DNA of 64,000 nt from Thinopyrum elongatum (lineage: Eukaryota; Streptophyta; Magnoliopsida; Poales; Poaceae). Positions 21,383-34,017 of this stretch are shown one piece after another. Made by a program: the position numbers and the translations under genes. Location: NCBI GenBank assembly GCA_011799875.1, contig CM022297.1:443411292-443475291 (forward strand), given 5' to 3'. Under the pieces are notes generated by a model. That model did no database searches and was not told the DNA's origin. It was given only the letters and a program-made list of their open reading frames with translations. Position 1 is the first letter of the stretch. Every line of letters begins with the position of its first letter.

Positions 21383-24291
21383 TTCAGCTGAACTGATAAT
21401 GCAGTTTCGGCCGCGGCGCCACGTTAATCGTACTTTCTGTTGTTCACAAGATGTTCACCTTTTCTGACGGTCTACCATCGTACAGACAAGTGTTTTCGTT
21501 CTTGAGAGTACATAGAGAAGTGTGATCCACGGAACCTCATACTATGCAATGTTGCTTGTCATCTTGCATGAGCTTTTACGGTTAACCCTTTCGTCCATGT
21601 TCTCTTTATTTAGGTGTTCTTGCCTTGTCTCTAGAAACCACAACAAACACATAATGTTGCAATGTATATGCTCGTGAAGCATGACAACGCTAATGCAAAC
21701 AAATATCCTTTATGAAAAGAACAAAAAGTGTTAACAGAAAGTGTAAATACGTGTCACTAATACGACATGTTTATTCCGCCTCGTTGTGATCCCTACGTTT
21801 CCATGTGATTTACAGGTGTTTCTAACTTTAAATTATTGTTGTATATGGAAGGTAACAGAAACACTTAACTTCTAATATACACTATAGCTAGAGTGACAAA
21901 GGTTGAGTGGAAACCTCCTCGTCTTTGCTCAGGATGTGTTCCTCACACGGGGCCACCCTCTTTTGAGAATGATAAATGCGACTTTACCTATTAAATTTAT
22001 ATATTACATAAATATGTTCTCCGAATATAGGTGACGGACATTGCGAGTTGGACGCGTTATTACACCCTTTTACGTATATACACGCGTCGCTTACCATTTG
22101 ACTAACATGGTCCATACCGATAGGCCAGTGTTAGGCGCCGGCGCGCCGGCCCAAAGATTCGGCCGGTTGGCCCCCAGTTGTTCGATCTGGTGACTTGTAG
22201 CTGATCGCCGAATCATCTCCTTCCTCTTGCTTTGGTCAACGCGAACAGAAAATCCCCTCCTTCCTGTTCCCCGTGAGCATCTCTGCTCTCGCCCCCACGC
22301 GCGTGCGCTCTGGCGAGGGGCGGCAGCACCCCATCCCCTTGCGCCGCTACTCGTTGCAGCACCACCATCGTAGCCCCCCTGCCACCCTTCTGCTGAAGCT
22401 CGCAGTCGCCGCACGTCACGCCCATAGCTCGGGAACCAGGCCATTGCAGCTCTGGCGCGGCCGGTTCCAGCGCGCGTTCACCATGGTTGGAGCACCATTG
22501 GCGCCGCCGCGATCGTCGACTTACACAGTCGTGCCCAACAAAAAACATGGAAAGCAACAAATCCTCCATTTGTCGGTTGAAGCAAAAAATTACCCGGTTC
22601 CAGCAAAATTGAACACCGGTTCTAGCAAAGTAGCTCATCAGGAAGAACTCTCGTGTGATCGATTGTAGCAAAAATTTACATGGTTCCAGCAAAATTGAAC
22701 ACCGGTTCAAGCAAAAACAACTCATGAGCAAGAACTGCCGTTGATTGATTGTAGCAAAAAAAATACCCGTTCCAGCAAAATTGAATACCTGTTCCAGCAA
22801 ATTCATCGGGAGGTTGAAGCTTTACCAATGAATGGTTGCAGCTTTTTGCCGCCGCCCGGGGTGATGGCCGATTCCAGCATGCGGTATCATCCTCTCCGGT
22901 GTTGCACGATTGCCGGTTGCCGTTCCAGCAACGCCGGATGCTGGTTGTAGCACCAAGGCATCCGGCCCCTGTCTTCTCCATTACCATCAGTCTCCAGGCA
23001 GCAAATTCCGTCGCTGGTACTAGCAACTCCTGCTACCGGTTGCAGCATCAGTGCCCCACAGTTGTAGCATGCTGGAAACTGCCCCCACCACCGCATGGGC
23101 ATGGTCTTCATGCCGACGCCACCGCAGCACCGGTGACAACCGTGGCAACTCCGACGGTTGCTGGTTGCCCCTGCTTGTATCGTCCCCAGCCGCTGGTTGT
23201 AGTTCGCAGCAGGCATGGCGGGCGGCCTTGAGGTGAGCGGCTCTCGCAGGAGAAAAGGGATCTAATGAGGTGAGGAGGTAGCTCACCGGAGCAGCAGATC
23301 GGCGGGATGTGGTGCTCAGCTTGTTTACCAGAGAGATGAGGAAAGGATGAGGAAGAAAGGAAAGAAAATAGTGGACGGGAAAGAGATAAGGCACTGGACG
23401 GGGTCCCACCAGATTACGTGCCGCCTGGAAGTGAAACGCGCTGGACGCGTGCGTGAGGCGGCCAGCCCAAGCTTTGGCCGACGCGCCGAAGACAAGCGTT
23501 TCCCATACCGATAGGACTACTCTCATCCAAAATTTCATATTTTCTCAATCCAACATTTATCTCTTCCAATTTTGTATCAACCCAATGTTTGATATTTCGA
23601 GGACACAAAAAAGAAGAATCCCTTTCCACAACCCCCATGTTGTCACGTCCGGTGCTACGCAGATAGGTGCACAACCATATACACACCATGCTTTCCAACC
23701 AACATCACAATCTCATGCTGATGCTTGAGGTTGCCGGTGGGAAAGCCCGCACGACCACCATGGACGGCGGTGGCAAGGCATCCCCATTTGGTATAGTTTC
23801 ATTCATGGATGCTCAAATCTAGTCGGATGCTAGCATTATAGTATTGCTTCTTTGTCCTCCGGTAGTGCGTTTTTGAAGGGTTGGGCTTGTGGTCATGTCG
23901 CGATGAACTGGATGCTTTTTCAAGTTGTTCAATTAGACCTAATAATAAATGTGATCCACACGTGACCGCTCTCTTTTAAGAATGGAACAATAATTTACTA
24001 GTTAAATTGATATAAACACACACGTCGCGCGCATGTAGAGAGAGTTGATAAGGTTATGCGAACTTGTATCCTCGTACTAGTATACGAATCGGTTCATGAC
24101 TGACATAGAGATGTTAACCTAATAGCATGGACTCATATAGGATCTGAGTGACTAACTCGGATGTAATCGAAGTGATTCACTCGCATGAATTGTTGAGTCA
24201 GATAGACCCACTATGAGACATAACTAGTTTATGTCATATGTTAGTCTCGGGAACAATGTAAATGTCATGTCATAGATCAGAGGTTAGATGA
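21383..24291. repeat. Unclassified repeat, copy A
   Basis: Direct-orientation counterpart of copy B. Matching blocks: 21383-21845 with 25597-26047 (GCGGCGCCACGTTA and GAGAAGTGTGATCCACGGAACC in both); 21841-21900 with 44720-44775; 21955-22100 with 48690-48755 and 49186-49262; 23513-24291 with 49262-50000. Copy A is interrupted by the MULE at 22125-23502. No intact ORF; a short frame near 23761-23821 reading SFMDAQI is present in both copies but ends at once. Confidence 0.8.
22112..23515. mobile_element. MULE-like TIR element 1 with target duplication
   Basis: The body is 22125-23502 (1378 bp). CCATACCGATAGG occurs on both sides (22112-22124 and 23503-23515); the true duplication is probably 9-13 bp of this. 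Ends are GC-rich imperfect inverted repeats (left AGGCGCCGGCGCGCCGGCCC; right, complemented, CTTCGGCGCGTCGGCC). The interior has dispersed TTCCAGCAAAATTGAA / GTTGTAGCAAAA words and GC-rich sequence with no transposase. The same family recurs, inverted, at 32231-33553. Copy B lacks this insertion and runs straight through, confirming it as an insertion. Confidence 0.8.
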
Positions 24292-25596
24292 GCCCATTTT
24301 GCATCACTTCTTACCCTTTGTTTTCGTAGCGTCCTTTTTGCCTGATTTCGCCATGTCCTTAAGGGTGAAGGATATTTTGAGCACTGGTTGGAAAACACAT
24401 TTTTTTGGGGTGAAAATCATGCTAATTAATGTTTATAATAACCTACCATGCGAAGAGAAGATCACATGGGAATAAAACCATCCACACATGGTGTTCCAGA
24501 GGAGAGGGCGACATGCGGTACGGGCACTGCCCGCTCGTACCAATGCTCGTATTGTAGAGTGCCACCACCTAGTCAACTATTTAACTGCCGACAATCAGAT
24601 CTCATGGAAGAGGAACAAAGAGGGCATAACCGTGAACCTTAAGTAGAACACCTCACCTTCGAAAGGGATCCGGAGGAGGAATCGGTAGAAGAGCACTGCC
24701 ACTCGAACACCTCAATCAAGGGGACTTCAATGTCTATCTTCATCATCATCATGCACGTCCTTGACATCATCTACTCCATTCATCTCTTTGTAATACCAAA
24801 CCCTAGGTGAATTCATACGTGTATTACATTAATCATTCATCCGTTTTTTCCGTGAACATTATGATGATGCTTATTGTTTCTATGTGTGAATAAACTCCAT
24901 AGTTCTCAGGGATATGGAGGAACCCTAGTACCTGTATGATCTGAACGCCGATAAGATAGATGATTTTCTTTATATGTTTGTGTTAACTATTCTTCTTTAT
25001 GTTGTATGAAGCTGAACTCACAACATTTGCCTTTAAGGACTTGAGGGATGCTACTATCATTGTGATGCGGGGATGAGGAGGTGTTGCGATGACGAAAGCT
25101 ATCTCCCTCCTTTGTAGAATGTTTAATAAGGGAAATAAACGGGGACCTCAAAGCGTTAAGCCACATCCACGGGTAGACCCTTAATCATTGTCGCCTTCAC
25201 CTGGTAGGGGAAGGGATGGTGGTGGCGTGCGTAGATATGGAGCCGTGGCGGCATCCGGCATGCATGTATCTTTATTTTGGCTCCGCCCACACATGAAAAC
25301 ATATAAAGTGGATTAGTTATTTGAACTCAGATTAATTGCGCATTTGCACAATTACGTAGCAAACACAATAGTAGTGAATCTAGACTCCCTGAGAATGTCT
25401 TAGCCCTATTGAAGTTGCCATCACTTTCATTTACTCTCTTGTTTTTTTACTTCAATTCTAGCATACTTTAATTCTTGTCACAACACTTACAATATTTTCA
25501 GTTTCACCTTGCCTTTGCTTCTGACGGTTATAAACCTCTGTTAAAGGAAAATACCGTTTTCTAAAAGTAAGAGATATTGAAGTGAGGTGCAAACAT
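24292..25596. other. Unassigned spacer between repeat copies
   Basis: I recognise no protein or RNA. The CATCATCATCATGCACG stretch at 24739-24760 and TCTTTGTAATACCAAACCCTAG near 24787-24807 resemble LTR-type non-coding sequence. It may belong to the same repeat family as copies A and B, but copy B is cut at 50003 so this cannot be checked here. Confidence 0.4.
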
Positions 25597-26063
25597 ATAT
25601 ATTCAGCTGAACTATAATGCAGTTTCTGTCGCGGCGCCACGTTAGTCATATTTTCCGTTGTTCAAAAGATGTTCACCTATTTTGATGGTTTATCATCGTC
25701 TAGTCAAGTGTTTTCGTTCTTGAGAGTACATAGAGAAGTGTGATCCACGGAACCACATACTATGTAATGTTGCTTGTCGTCTTCCATGAGCATCTACAGT
25801 TAACCTTTTTGTCTTCATTCAGGTGTTTAATGTCTTGTCTCTCGAAACCAAAACGAACACATAATGTTGTAATATATATGCTCGTTTAGTATGACAACGC
25901 TAATGCAGACAAATATCCTTTATGAAAACAACAAAAAGTGTTAACAGAAAGTGTAAATACGTGTCACTAATGCGACATGTTTATTTTGACTCGTTGCGAT
26001 CCCTACGTTTCCATGTGATTTAACATGATTATTTCTAACTTTAAATTATTACTAGCAAAAAAT

Positions 26064-26081
26064 CCCGTGCGTTGCAACGGG
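26064..26081 (-). other. Helitron 3' terminal hairpin
   Basis: CCCGT and ACGGG arms around an 8-base loop, eight bases from the CTAG terminus. This is the termination signal position of rolling-circle transposons. Confidence 0.85.
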
Positions 26082-26120
26082 TCATAAAATTTATAATAGT
26101 TCAACAACAACCATGTCAAA

Positions 26121-26139
26121 TATATATATATATATATAT
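26121..26139. repeat. (TA)n microsatellite
   Basis: An uninterrupted TA run just before the CACTA-like element. Confidence 0.9.
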
Positions 26140-26264
26140 GTAAACTATTTTGATCACGGGATCAGAATAATATTCTGAAAACTACCTGACCTGTCCCAGC
26201 GGTACTAGTTGAACTTTCTCAAGTGCTAGGTTGAACTTCCACGAATATTATCCAAATGGGGCTT

Positions 26265-27830
26265 GCGATATACCGTTGAAAAGCTGTGGACACGAGTATC
26301 ATGACCCAAGTTAAATTTTTGGCAAAATGTAAGCGGTTTAAGAGCAGTTTTGAAAACGTTTTTTTCTTCATACAAAAAACGTGAATCGCATTTCTAAACT
26401 GTTTATCGGAATGAGACAAATAATATGACGTTGGAAAGCTGCTGCAAATACGCTCCTTCCATATGTAGAACGTTTTCTCTAATTCCCTATGGTTAAAGAG
26501 TAATTTGAAAAATCGTAGAATTTCGTAAACCGAACAGCCGAGTTCGTATTTTCAATGTCATTTCTAAACGGCTAATCCAATTGAGGCAAACGATATGGCG
26601 TTGAAAAGCTTATGAAAATGAACTTCTTTTTCATGTACAAAGTTTTTTCTAATTTTGAACGGTTTAAGAGTAATTTAGAAAACGGTCCAAGTTTCAACGA
26701 GTTCGTATTTTTGAGTTAATTTTTTAACCGTATGTCGGAATGCAGCAAATGATATGGCATTGGAAAGCTTGAAGAAATGCCAAACTGTTTGGTATATAAT
26801 TTTTTTTTCCAATTCCTTACAGTTTTAAGTCAATTTTGAAAACAGTAAAAAACGTTTTTTGGCTGTAGTTCTTGCAAACTTTGTCGGAATGTGGCAAGTA
26901 ATATACCATTGGATAGGTATCAAAAATGCAAAACTTTTTTGTATGTAAAGTTTTCTCTAATTCCAAGCCGTTTTCAAGTAATTTAAAAAATGGCAAGATC
27001 AGGATTTCTGCCTTCATCGCGAATGGAAACGCACTGCGTGAAGTACTTGAACTTCTGTGGCAATTCTGTTCGAACTTCACTCTATTTTGTACGTGCTGTT
27101 TTTTGCCCGTAACTCCCAAACCACTTACCGGAATTGAGCAAATGATATACCGATGAAAAGCTGTTGAAAACACGCAACTTTCCCGTGTTGATCAGTTTTT
27201 CATACTTGCAATGATTCAAAATAATTTTTTGAATGCATAAAAACGTGTTTTAAACCGTATACATGAAAATTTTAAATCGTTCATCGAAATGTAGCGCATA
27301 ATATACCGTTGGAAAGCTTATGAATAGCAGCAAGTTTTTCATGTAGACAGGTGTTACAAATTCATTGCTGTTTGAGAGCAGTTTTTAAAATGACAAAAAC
27401 AACGTTGTTTTTGGCTTTTTTTTCAACTTGTAAATGAACGACGGACGTCTCGCACAAGATTTTTCAACTATGCTAAGAGGAGGACGTGAACTTCTTGCAA
27501 CAAACCTTTTAGGCTTTTAGTTTTGTATTTTTTATTCTCGTCTCAAACGCATTTCGTATAGTAGTTGAACTGCTCGCTGTTTTCATATTGAACTTCGGCC
27601 AAATATTTTTTGTTTGTAATTCTTCACCCGTTCCTCGGAGTTCCACAAATGATAAATCATTAAAAATTTATTGAAAATACGCATTTTTTTTAATACGGTT
27701 AAACTTTTCTTTTCGAACAACATACATCAATTTATTTAAACCATTTATTTTTCGAATAGAGCATACAATATACCCATTGAAAAGTTGTTGAATAGAAAAG
27801 AACTTTTTTCATGTACAGTATTTTTGTTCC
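26265..27830. repeat. Degenerate ~160-bp tandem repeat
   Basis: The phrase GATATACCGTTGGAAAGCT and its variants recur near 26265, 26428, 26595, 26750, 26900, 27143, 27300, 27650 and 27770, mostly 150-167 bp apart, each followed by a CATGTA-TTTTCTCTAATT-like block. This could be a subterminal repeat array. Confidence 0.7.
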
Positions 27831-28079
27831 TAATTTTGTAATGGATTGAGAGAATTATTTTAAAACTTGAGACACAACATCTTTTTTGTGTTTTCTGAAC
27901 ATGTAAACACATACTGAACCTCTCCAACAAGAATTTTTGAACTTCTGAGAGAAGAGAACTTGAACTTCTAGCAACAAAAATTTTAGACTTTGCCTTTTAC
28001 TATTTTTTCTTGTATGAAACACACACCATGCAGTACGTGAACTTCTTGCGGTTATCACTTTGAACTTCTATCTGTTTTC

Positions 28080-28700
28080 ACTTTAGTAACGGAAAAAATC
28101 TGAGTTTTTTATAGACATCGAACCGCTCTAACTTTTTTATTTCAACTTTTTTGTGTGTTTTTTATAAATGTGAAAATTGGAGTTTTCTTAGAAACATTGA
28201 ACTTCTTCGCTATTTCAAATTGAACTTATTGGTTTTATTCTTTAGTAACAAGAAAAATTCGATTATTCAAATAAATATCAAACTGCTCCGCTTTTTTCAG
28301 TTGAACTTCTTGATTTTATTCTATAGTAATGAGAAAACCTTAGTTTTTTACATACATTGAACTACTCCGTTTTTTAAAATTGAACTTCTTGATTTTGATC
28401 TTTAGTACTGGGGAAAAACTGAGTTTTTATAAACATCAAACAACTTCACATTTTTAATTAGGACTTCTTGGTGTTATTCATTAGTAATGGAGAACGTCCT
28501 AGTTAGTTAATAAATATCGAATTGCTTAATTATTTAAAGTTGAACTTCTAGGTTTTTTTTAAGAGGGAAAATCTGCTTTTATAAACTTTTTGAATTGCTT
28601 GGTTTTTTTTAATTTGACCTTCTTGGTATTGTAATAAACATTGAACTTCGCTATTATTTAAATTTGAACCTCTAGGTTTTTTTCCCGTAGAAACAGGGAA
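28080..28700. repeat. Degenerate ~80-bp tandem repeat
   Basis: Units of the form (A)CATTGAACTNCTCCG-TTTTT-TTGAACTTCTTG-TTTTATTCTTTAGTAA recur near 28120, 28197, 28277, 28353, 28431 and 28513. Confidence 0.7.
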
Positions 28701-28989
28701 ATCCATTTTCTCTTTAATTTTTGAGTGAGTGTACAATTTTCACTTTCTCATACTATCACTTTTAACTTAATTACATGATTTTCTAGAATGGAACATTTTG
28801 TACTTGCTCGGGTTGTCACAGTTTTTTTTTGTGTTCGCCTCTTTATATTTCGACAACCAAGGTGTGTGTTTTTCCTAATGCGAACATTTTGAACTTCTCA
28901 TCCACAATTTTTTTTTTGTGTGTGTGTGCACATCTTTGTGCGCATTGGTGGGCAAATTTGTGGGTTTTAAAAAAACAGTTAAAAAACAG

Positions 28990-30130
28990 AACCCGCACCA
29001 TCCAGGACCCAACACAAAGCTAGCTCACGAACGCAGTGAGCCGCAGCAGGCCATATCGCTATGGAGCAGCCAGTGGCAGCAGGCCATAGCATCGTGGGCG
29101 TGGCTCCGACCGCTCCGGCAGTCTGCAACAGGTCCTGTCCTGGTCGCCTCCACGCTCCACATTCTCCCAGCGACGCACACATCAGCTCCCTAGTCGGTTG
29201 CTCGCACAAGCAATAAAGAACCCACTGGTTAATTCAGCAGAGCGGTGTGGTGTTTCATGTCATGCCAATGGCGGAGAAGCTGGACTGCAGCCTGGAGCGT
29301 AGGCGAATCGTCGGAGGCCTCGTCCTTGGGGCGGATCGGTGTGTGAAGGCACTTTGGATGACAACGCATCGTGCGGCGGCACTAGGCTTCGGGAGTGGCC
29401 GTAGCTGGTGATGGGTCGGGGCAGAGGAGTGGAGGGGCGGGTGTTGCCGCTCCAGGGATGGACCTTCCTCGGGAAGGTCAAGGTGGACCGTGTGTGAAGG
29501 ACAGAACGAGAGGGAGGAGGCCGCCCGTGACGTGCTGTGCTCGGTGATGGAGTAGCTCATCGGAGCAGCAGCACCTCCCACACGCTAGCATCCGCTGGAT
29601 TCGTGGCCTCCGAATGTCCTCGACGCAGTAGGTAGCCAAGGGCGACGACGACGAGCCTGTAGCCGTAATTGAACTGAGCGGGATCCAGACTCAGGAGGTA
29701 GCACACGGGATCCATGGCTCGCGGTGGCGCGCGGGATGCAGGGCCGCGGTGGTTGCTCGGGTGGTGGCGTTGTGGATCCATGGCGGCGGTGGGTGGAGGC
29801 GCAGCCGGCCGGTGGTGAAGCAACAGTGGCTCACGGCGGCGGCGAGTGGGGAACCACGCATCGGCGGCTAGATCCCGACGCGCGGGTTACAGGCTGCGGC
29901 GGCAGTGCTTGGGTGGTTCCCGGCGACGGGTGAGGGAGGAGGGTCGCCGGTGGGTGGGCGGTGGTTACAGGCTGCGGCGGCGGTGCTTGGGTGTTTCCCG
30001 GCGGCGGGTGAGGGAGGAGGGTCGCCGGTGGGTGGGCGGTGGTTGGGGATCGAGGTGCTGGAGGTGCGGGACAGAGTAGTCGGTTTTTTTTGTTCGGTCG
30101 AGTTCAGGAGGACTTCGCGCGCGTCTATAT
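28990..30130. other. GC-rich right part of the CACTA-like element
   Basis: Open frames exist on the minus strand (29581-29255, 29823-29557), proline/histidine-rich at the start, with a stretch reading LSLDPAQFNYGYRLVVVALGYLL. I do not recognise a family. It may be a captured gene 5' end or simple open GC-rich sequence. Confidence 0.3.
29885..30040 (+). repeat. Tandem duplication, two 78-bp units
   Basis: Units start GGTTACAGGCTGCGGCGGC at 29885 and 29963, with only a few differences between them. Confidence 0.9.
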
Positions 30131-30750
30131 AGGTCGGCGGTTATCAGAATAACTATTCTGATCCTGTGATCAGAATAGTGCTACTCTATATTTCCTGTGA
30201 TCCTGTTCATGTTTATGATGTACATGCACATCAAACAATATTGTCAACTCTCTTTTTACAGTTAGATCACTCTTCATATAATAATATGTTTATTGCAACA
30301 ATGCTATGATGTTCCCTAGACATTCATTATCATTCTACTTGGAATCATATGGTTATAGAACATCGTCCCGTCACTCCACGCACGCACGCCCCCACCCACA
30401 TCTCCTGCTTGTGTTTTATGGAAAAATGGGAGTACAAAAGTGCACGTATGTGTTGATTCAATAGGAATAGAGGAGCCGAACATATGGTATCAACTAAATC
30501 ACCATGACAAATGTTGTTCAACAAACACACATAACGTTGATATATTATAAAAAGGGACTATAAACATCTGCGGCAAAAGATATTGAAATAGAATTCAAAA
30601 CCTCATTTTTGTGGCGTTGCCAGAAGAAAGTTGCCTCTCTATCTTATCAGAAAATCTATAGAGCATCTTATTTTTCTCATAGGGAAATTAAGATCTATCT
30701 TGAAATTTCAATGGAATGAACAAATTGAGAAGTATCTAGTAAAATAGAAA

Positions 30751-30810
30751 CCGTATGTAGTCCATATTGAAATCTCTAAAAAGACTTATATTTAGAAAAC
30801 GGAGGGACTA
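30751..30810. mobile_element. Truncated Stowaway (Mariner-type) MITE
   Basis: Reads CCGTATGTAGTCCATATTG, then AATCTCTAAAAAGACTTATA and TTAGAAAACGGAGGGACTA, the right half of a Stowaway with its CTCCCTCCGTT-type terminus (complemented) and flanking TA. The left half is absent. Confidence 0.75.
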
Positions 30811-31742
30811 TGCTTTAGTAGTAACATTGAATTAAAATTCTTGCTAAAAGTAATAGGTAACCTGTATTTCTGAAGGAGATGCATCCATCAACGGGGAGAA
30901 AACATAATTATCCACCTCTGAACTTAAACTATAATCTTGAGTACAGTTGTATGAAAGGAAGCCTCCAGCAAAAACAAGAAGAAGAGGGTAAGTCTCGCAT
31001 TAATAGAGGCCAGGAAAGGCACGAATAAATCAAGCATGCGTCATGCTTTGCTATAATATCATACGACTGAGTGCTTAAACTACAACGTTGGCTACCAATG
31101 AATTTTGTCGATTTAGCTCACTAATAGTACCTGGCCTGACAGTGCTCATACTACTTTTGCTATAATATTTGCATGAAACCATCTGCACTCTTTTTCTCTT
31201 GCACATCTCTGTTTACTATGGAATTGATAGGCATACACCTTGCACCAGAAGTGTCCCATCACGACGAAGATCCACATCCGCTTCTACAGTCGACTTGATT
31301 GTTTAATAGTAGGTGACATACAGAGAATAGCATAAAGCCTGTGCATCTATGTCCATGGCTGTATATAACAAGTCAATTAAGAACCATAGTAGTTCTGAAA
31401 ATTGGGGCATTTGCACTTGTCTGCTTTCTGCGACTCGAAGGCTGGAGGTGCTGGATCGACACTGTGGTGAGTGCTGCCACCACCGCCTGACTCAGCCACT
31501 CGCGGCGCCCTGCGCCGTCCCCTCTTCCTGACTCCTCGGAATCCCTCTTCATCCATTCCTTTACACTGGTTTTTTTTTTAGCGTGGCTGGGGAATCGTAA
31601 GTATCTCCACATCTGCCCCCTCGTATCAACCGTGAGGCCCTCTACGACTACTCCAGCGACCCGGCCTCGACATGACGGAGCGGAGCTCCTAGATCGGAGG
31701 CGCCAATCAGGGTGGCGTGTTATGTGCCATGACTTGTATCAT

Positions 31743-31803
31743 ATATACTCTCAGTCAGTTCCGTTCCAAACATTCTCTATACATCTGTAAACAAAATCGA
31801 GAT
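31743..31803. repeat. 61-bp duplicated segment, copy 1
   Basis: Identical except for one base (CCG/CTG) to 37244-37304; contains CATTCTCTATACATCTGTAA. Both copies are inside the Helitron, 5.5 kb apart, same orientation. Origin unknown. Confidence 0.85.
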
Positions 31804-32219
31804 GAGCTCCGTCATGTACATACAAGTGATGTGAACTTGATGAGCCCATGACAGACAATTCACAGAAATATGACAGAGGATTAGACTTGTCGAATCTTTC
31901 AAGCAAACTGGCCAAAGTAGCACAACAAACCGCACCGGTATTTCTTTGCTGGAAGCAGATTCATGTGCTCTTTCTTTTTACAATAAGTAATTAAGCTGGA
32001 AAGAAAGATGTCCAATGAACAGGAACAGGAAACAAATAGAAAAGGAAACGAGATTTGCTTGATCAAGCTGATGATCCCTTGGCAATAACAGACCAATAAT
32101 AAATAATATGCTTGCACCACATGTTAGTGCATATAAAGATGAGAATCAATTTACTATACTTGGGTCTATGAAACGGAGAACCTCAAATCAATCAGCCTCA
32201 TGGGAGCATTTTCCTCTCA

Positions 32220-33564
32220 TTGTGAAAAGGTAAACGTTTCGAGCCGGTGCGCCGGTCGAACTTTCCGCCGGCTCGCGCGCCACGCTAGCTCACGCGACAC
32301 GGAAACAACCACCCCGCGCGAGACGCGTGTATATGGTGGGCCCCGCGCGACTTTTCCTCCTTTTCTTCTACCTCCAGCCCATTATGACTCTGCTTCTCCA
32401 CACCTCCCCCACGCTGCTCGCACCCTCCAGAAGCTCTCACACCGGCGGCGAGTGCTCGCGTGCGACGGCGCCCAACGCCGCCTCTCCTTCATAGCCGGCG
32501 ATCCCCTCTCCCATCCTCCTCCCCAATTCGTATCCCCGCTAGCTCCCCACGGCCATGGCCGTCTGCAACCCTCGGATCTCAGCCATGGCCTCCGCCCAAC
32601 TACGGCTCCGAGTCGCCGCTAGCGAAGCTACGGGAACTATCAGGGCGCAGCAACCAGAGCTGCAAGCCTGCAACCACGGGCACACGCTGGACGGCGAGGA
32701 CGGGGTGGCGCTGGTCCTAGCAAATCTAACGTCGCGGTTTTTTGCTACATGCTTCAACCGGCATAACATTTTGCTACAACCAGCGTCACGTTTTGCTACA
32801 ACACACAGCCAGCGTCGCGGTTTTGCTACAACTAGCGTCGCTTTTTGCTACAACCGGCATCACGTTTTGCTACATCCATCACGACCGAGCTGCAAGCCGC
32901 GACGGTGAACGACGACTTTTTGCTGCAAGTGTGGTAGGTTTTTGCTACATCCGGCAACGACTTTTGGTACATCCATTCTTTTCTAGACCTAGTGGCTGCT
33001 ACCTGCAACGACGAGCTACACCCGGCGACGACGGTGACTGACTTTTTTTGCTGCAACCGTTGTCTCCGTTTGCTACGACCGTGCATTAGAAAGCGGCAAC
33101 GGGTGGCCATGGGAGCTGCATGCCAGCGGCGATGGCTGAAGTCGGGCTGCAATCGACGGCAACAAGAGCTGCATCCAGCGGAGCTGCAACCGGCGACTGG
33201 TGTTAATGGAGCCGCGACCATCACCAGCGAGGGGGGGTTGCAACCCACCGGTGAAGTTTTTGCTGCATGCGTGGATCCGGCGAGATACATGAGAGAAGAC
33301 GGCGGCGACCGGCGGCGAGTGCAGCATCCAGCAGCGCGGGACCGGCAGAGAGAGGGGGTGCAGGTGAGGGGGTGGTTGCTAGCGGGCCAGGAGGACGTGC
33401 AGGCGACAGGGAGCAGCGCCCGCACTGCGTGTGGAGAGGAAGAAGGGAAGGGGAAGCCAATGCGCAGATCGGAACGGCTGCTCGCTGGATCGTACGGTTG
33501 GGGCTCGACCGGCCGAACCGTTTGGGCCGGCGCGCGGGCGCCTAGCGTCGCCCTTGTGAAAAGG
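32220..33564. mobile_element. MULE-like TIR element 2 with 11-bp target duplication
   Basis: The body is 32231-33553 (1323 bp) between copies of TTGTGAAAAGG (32220-32230, 33554-33564). The right end complemented (GCTAGGCGCCCGCGCGCCGG) matches the left end of element 1 at 22125, and its left end (AAACGTTTCGAGCCGG) resembles the complemented right end of element 1, so it is the same family in the opposite direction. The interior has repeated TTTTGCTACAACCGGCGTCG words (32730-33020) and GC-rich open frames such as 32992-33864 that run past the element's edge and are not genes. Confidence 0.82.
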
Positions 33565-33698
33565 CAGTTCTGTCCAAGTGATTTCTTGTCAGTGAGTAGA
33601 ACAGCTCATCTCTCCGTCTTTCTCCAACTCGTTTATCCCGGCAAAAATGGCGGGCACGAGCCGGTTCAGGGGAAGATGGAGAAGTGGCTCCAGCGACA

Positions 33699-33830
33699 TG
33701 GCCGTCCTTGCGTGTACCAACCAAATTGTGACGGCGCCATGCTCATCCGTACGTGTACCAGCCAAAGTATGGCGCTGACACCATGGCCGTATGTGCGTGT
33801 ACCAGCCGAAGTGTGGCACTGGCACGGCGA
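33699..33830. repeat. Three ~43-bp tandem units
   Basis: Words ATGGCCGTCCTTGCGTGTACC, ATGCTCATCCGTACGTGTACC and ATGGCCGTATGTGCGTGTACC are followed by AGCCAAAGTNTGGCGCTG-like sequence and follow each other at about 43-44 bp. Confidence 0.75.
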
Positions 33831-33879
33831 AACAACCATCGTTGTGCTGTCTTCATCGTCCTGACCACCAGCTGCTCCC

Positions 33880-34000
33880 TCATCTCCTACAGAAGCGCCT
33901 CTATCTGTGCGCACACCTCGGCTATCTTGCTGAGCTCGACGCAGGTCTTGGTGAGGAGGAAGACCAAACCAAAATCTGGACCACATAATACATTGGCATG
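33880..34000 (-). pseudogene. Unrecognised exon-like fragment
   Basis: The minus strand reads FLLTKTCVELSKIAEVCAQI then EALL before a stop, bounded by a CTGTAG-like acceptor. It looks like coding sequence but I cannot name the family. It does not continue the DPM1 reading next to it. Confidence 0.3.
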
Positions 34001-34017
34001 TTTGTTAAGTTACTTAC

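Larger units (their letters stand above)
26143..30180. mobile_element. CACTA-like TIR element, non-autonomous, nested in the Helitron
   Basis: Terminal inverted repeats of about 36 bp: left 26144-26178 (ACTATTTTGATCACGGG...) and right 30142-30180, whose complement starts CACTATTCTGATCACAGG. They agree except for about four substitutions and one indel. The right end has CACTA; the left has AACTA. Flanking GTA and CTA are not identical, so a 3-bp duplication is not proven. The interior is two AT-rich tandem-repeat blocks and a GC-rich right part with no transposase. Confidence 0.6.
30181..32219. other. Helitron internal sequence, mostly unassigned
   Basis: AT-rich, with no convincing coding region. 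It includes a Stowaway remnant at 30751-30810 and one copy of a 61-bp duplicated segment (31743-31803). A minus-strand frame at 31612-31373 is open but unrecognised. Confidence 0.4.

Noticed and set aside
32992..33864. 290-aa open frame
   Set aside because: It crosses the MULE border and its target duplication at 33554, is made of low-complexity GC-rich sequence, and matches no family I know.
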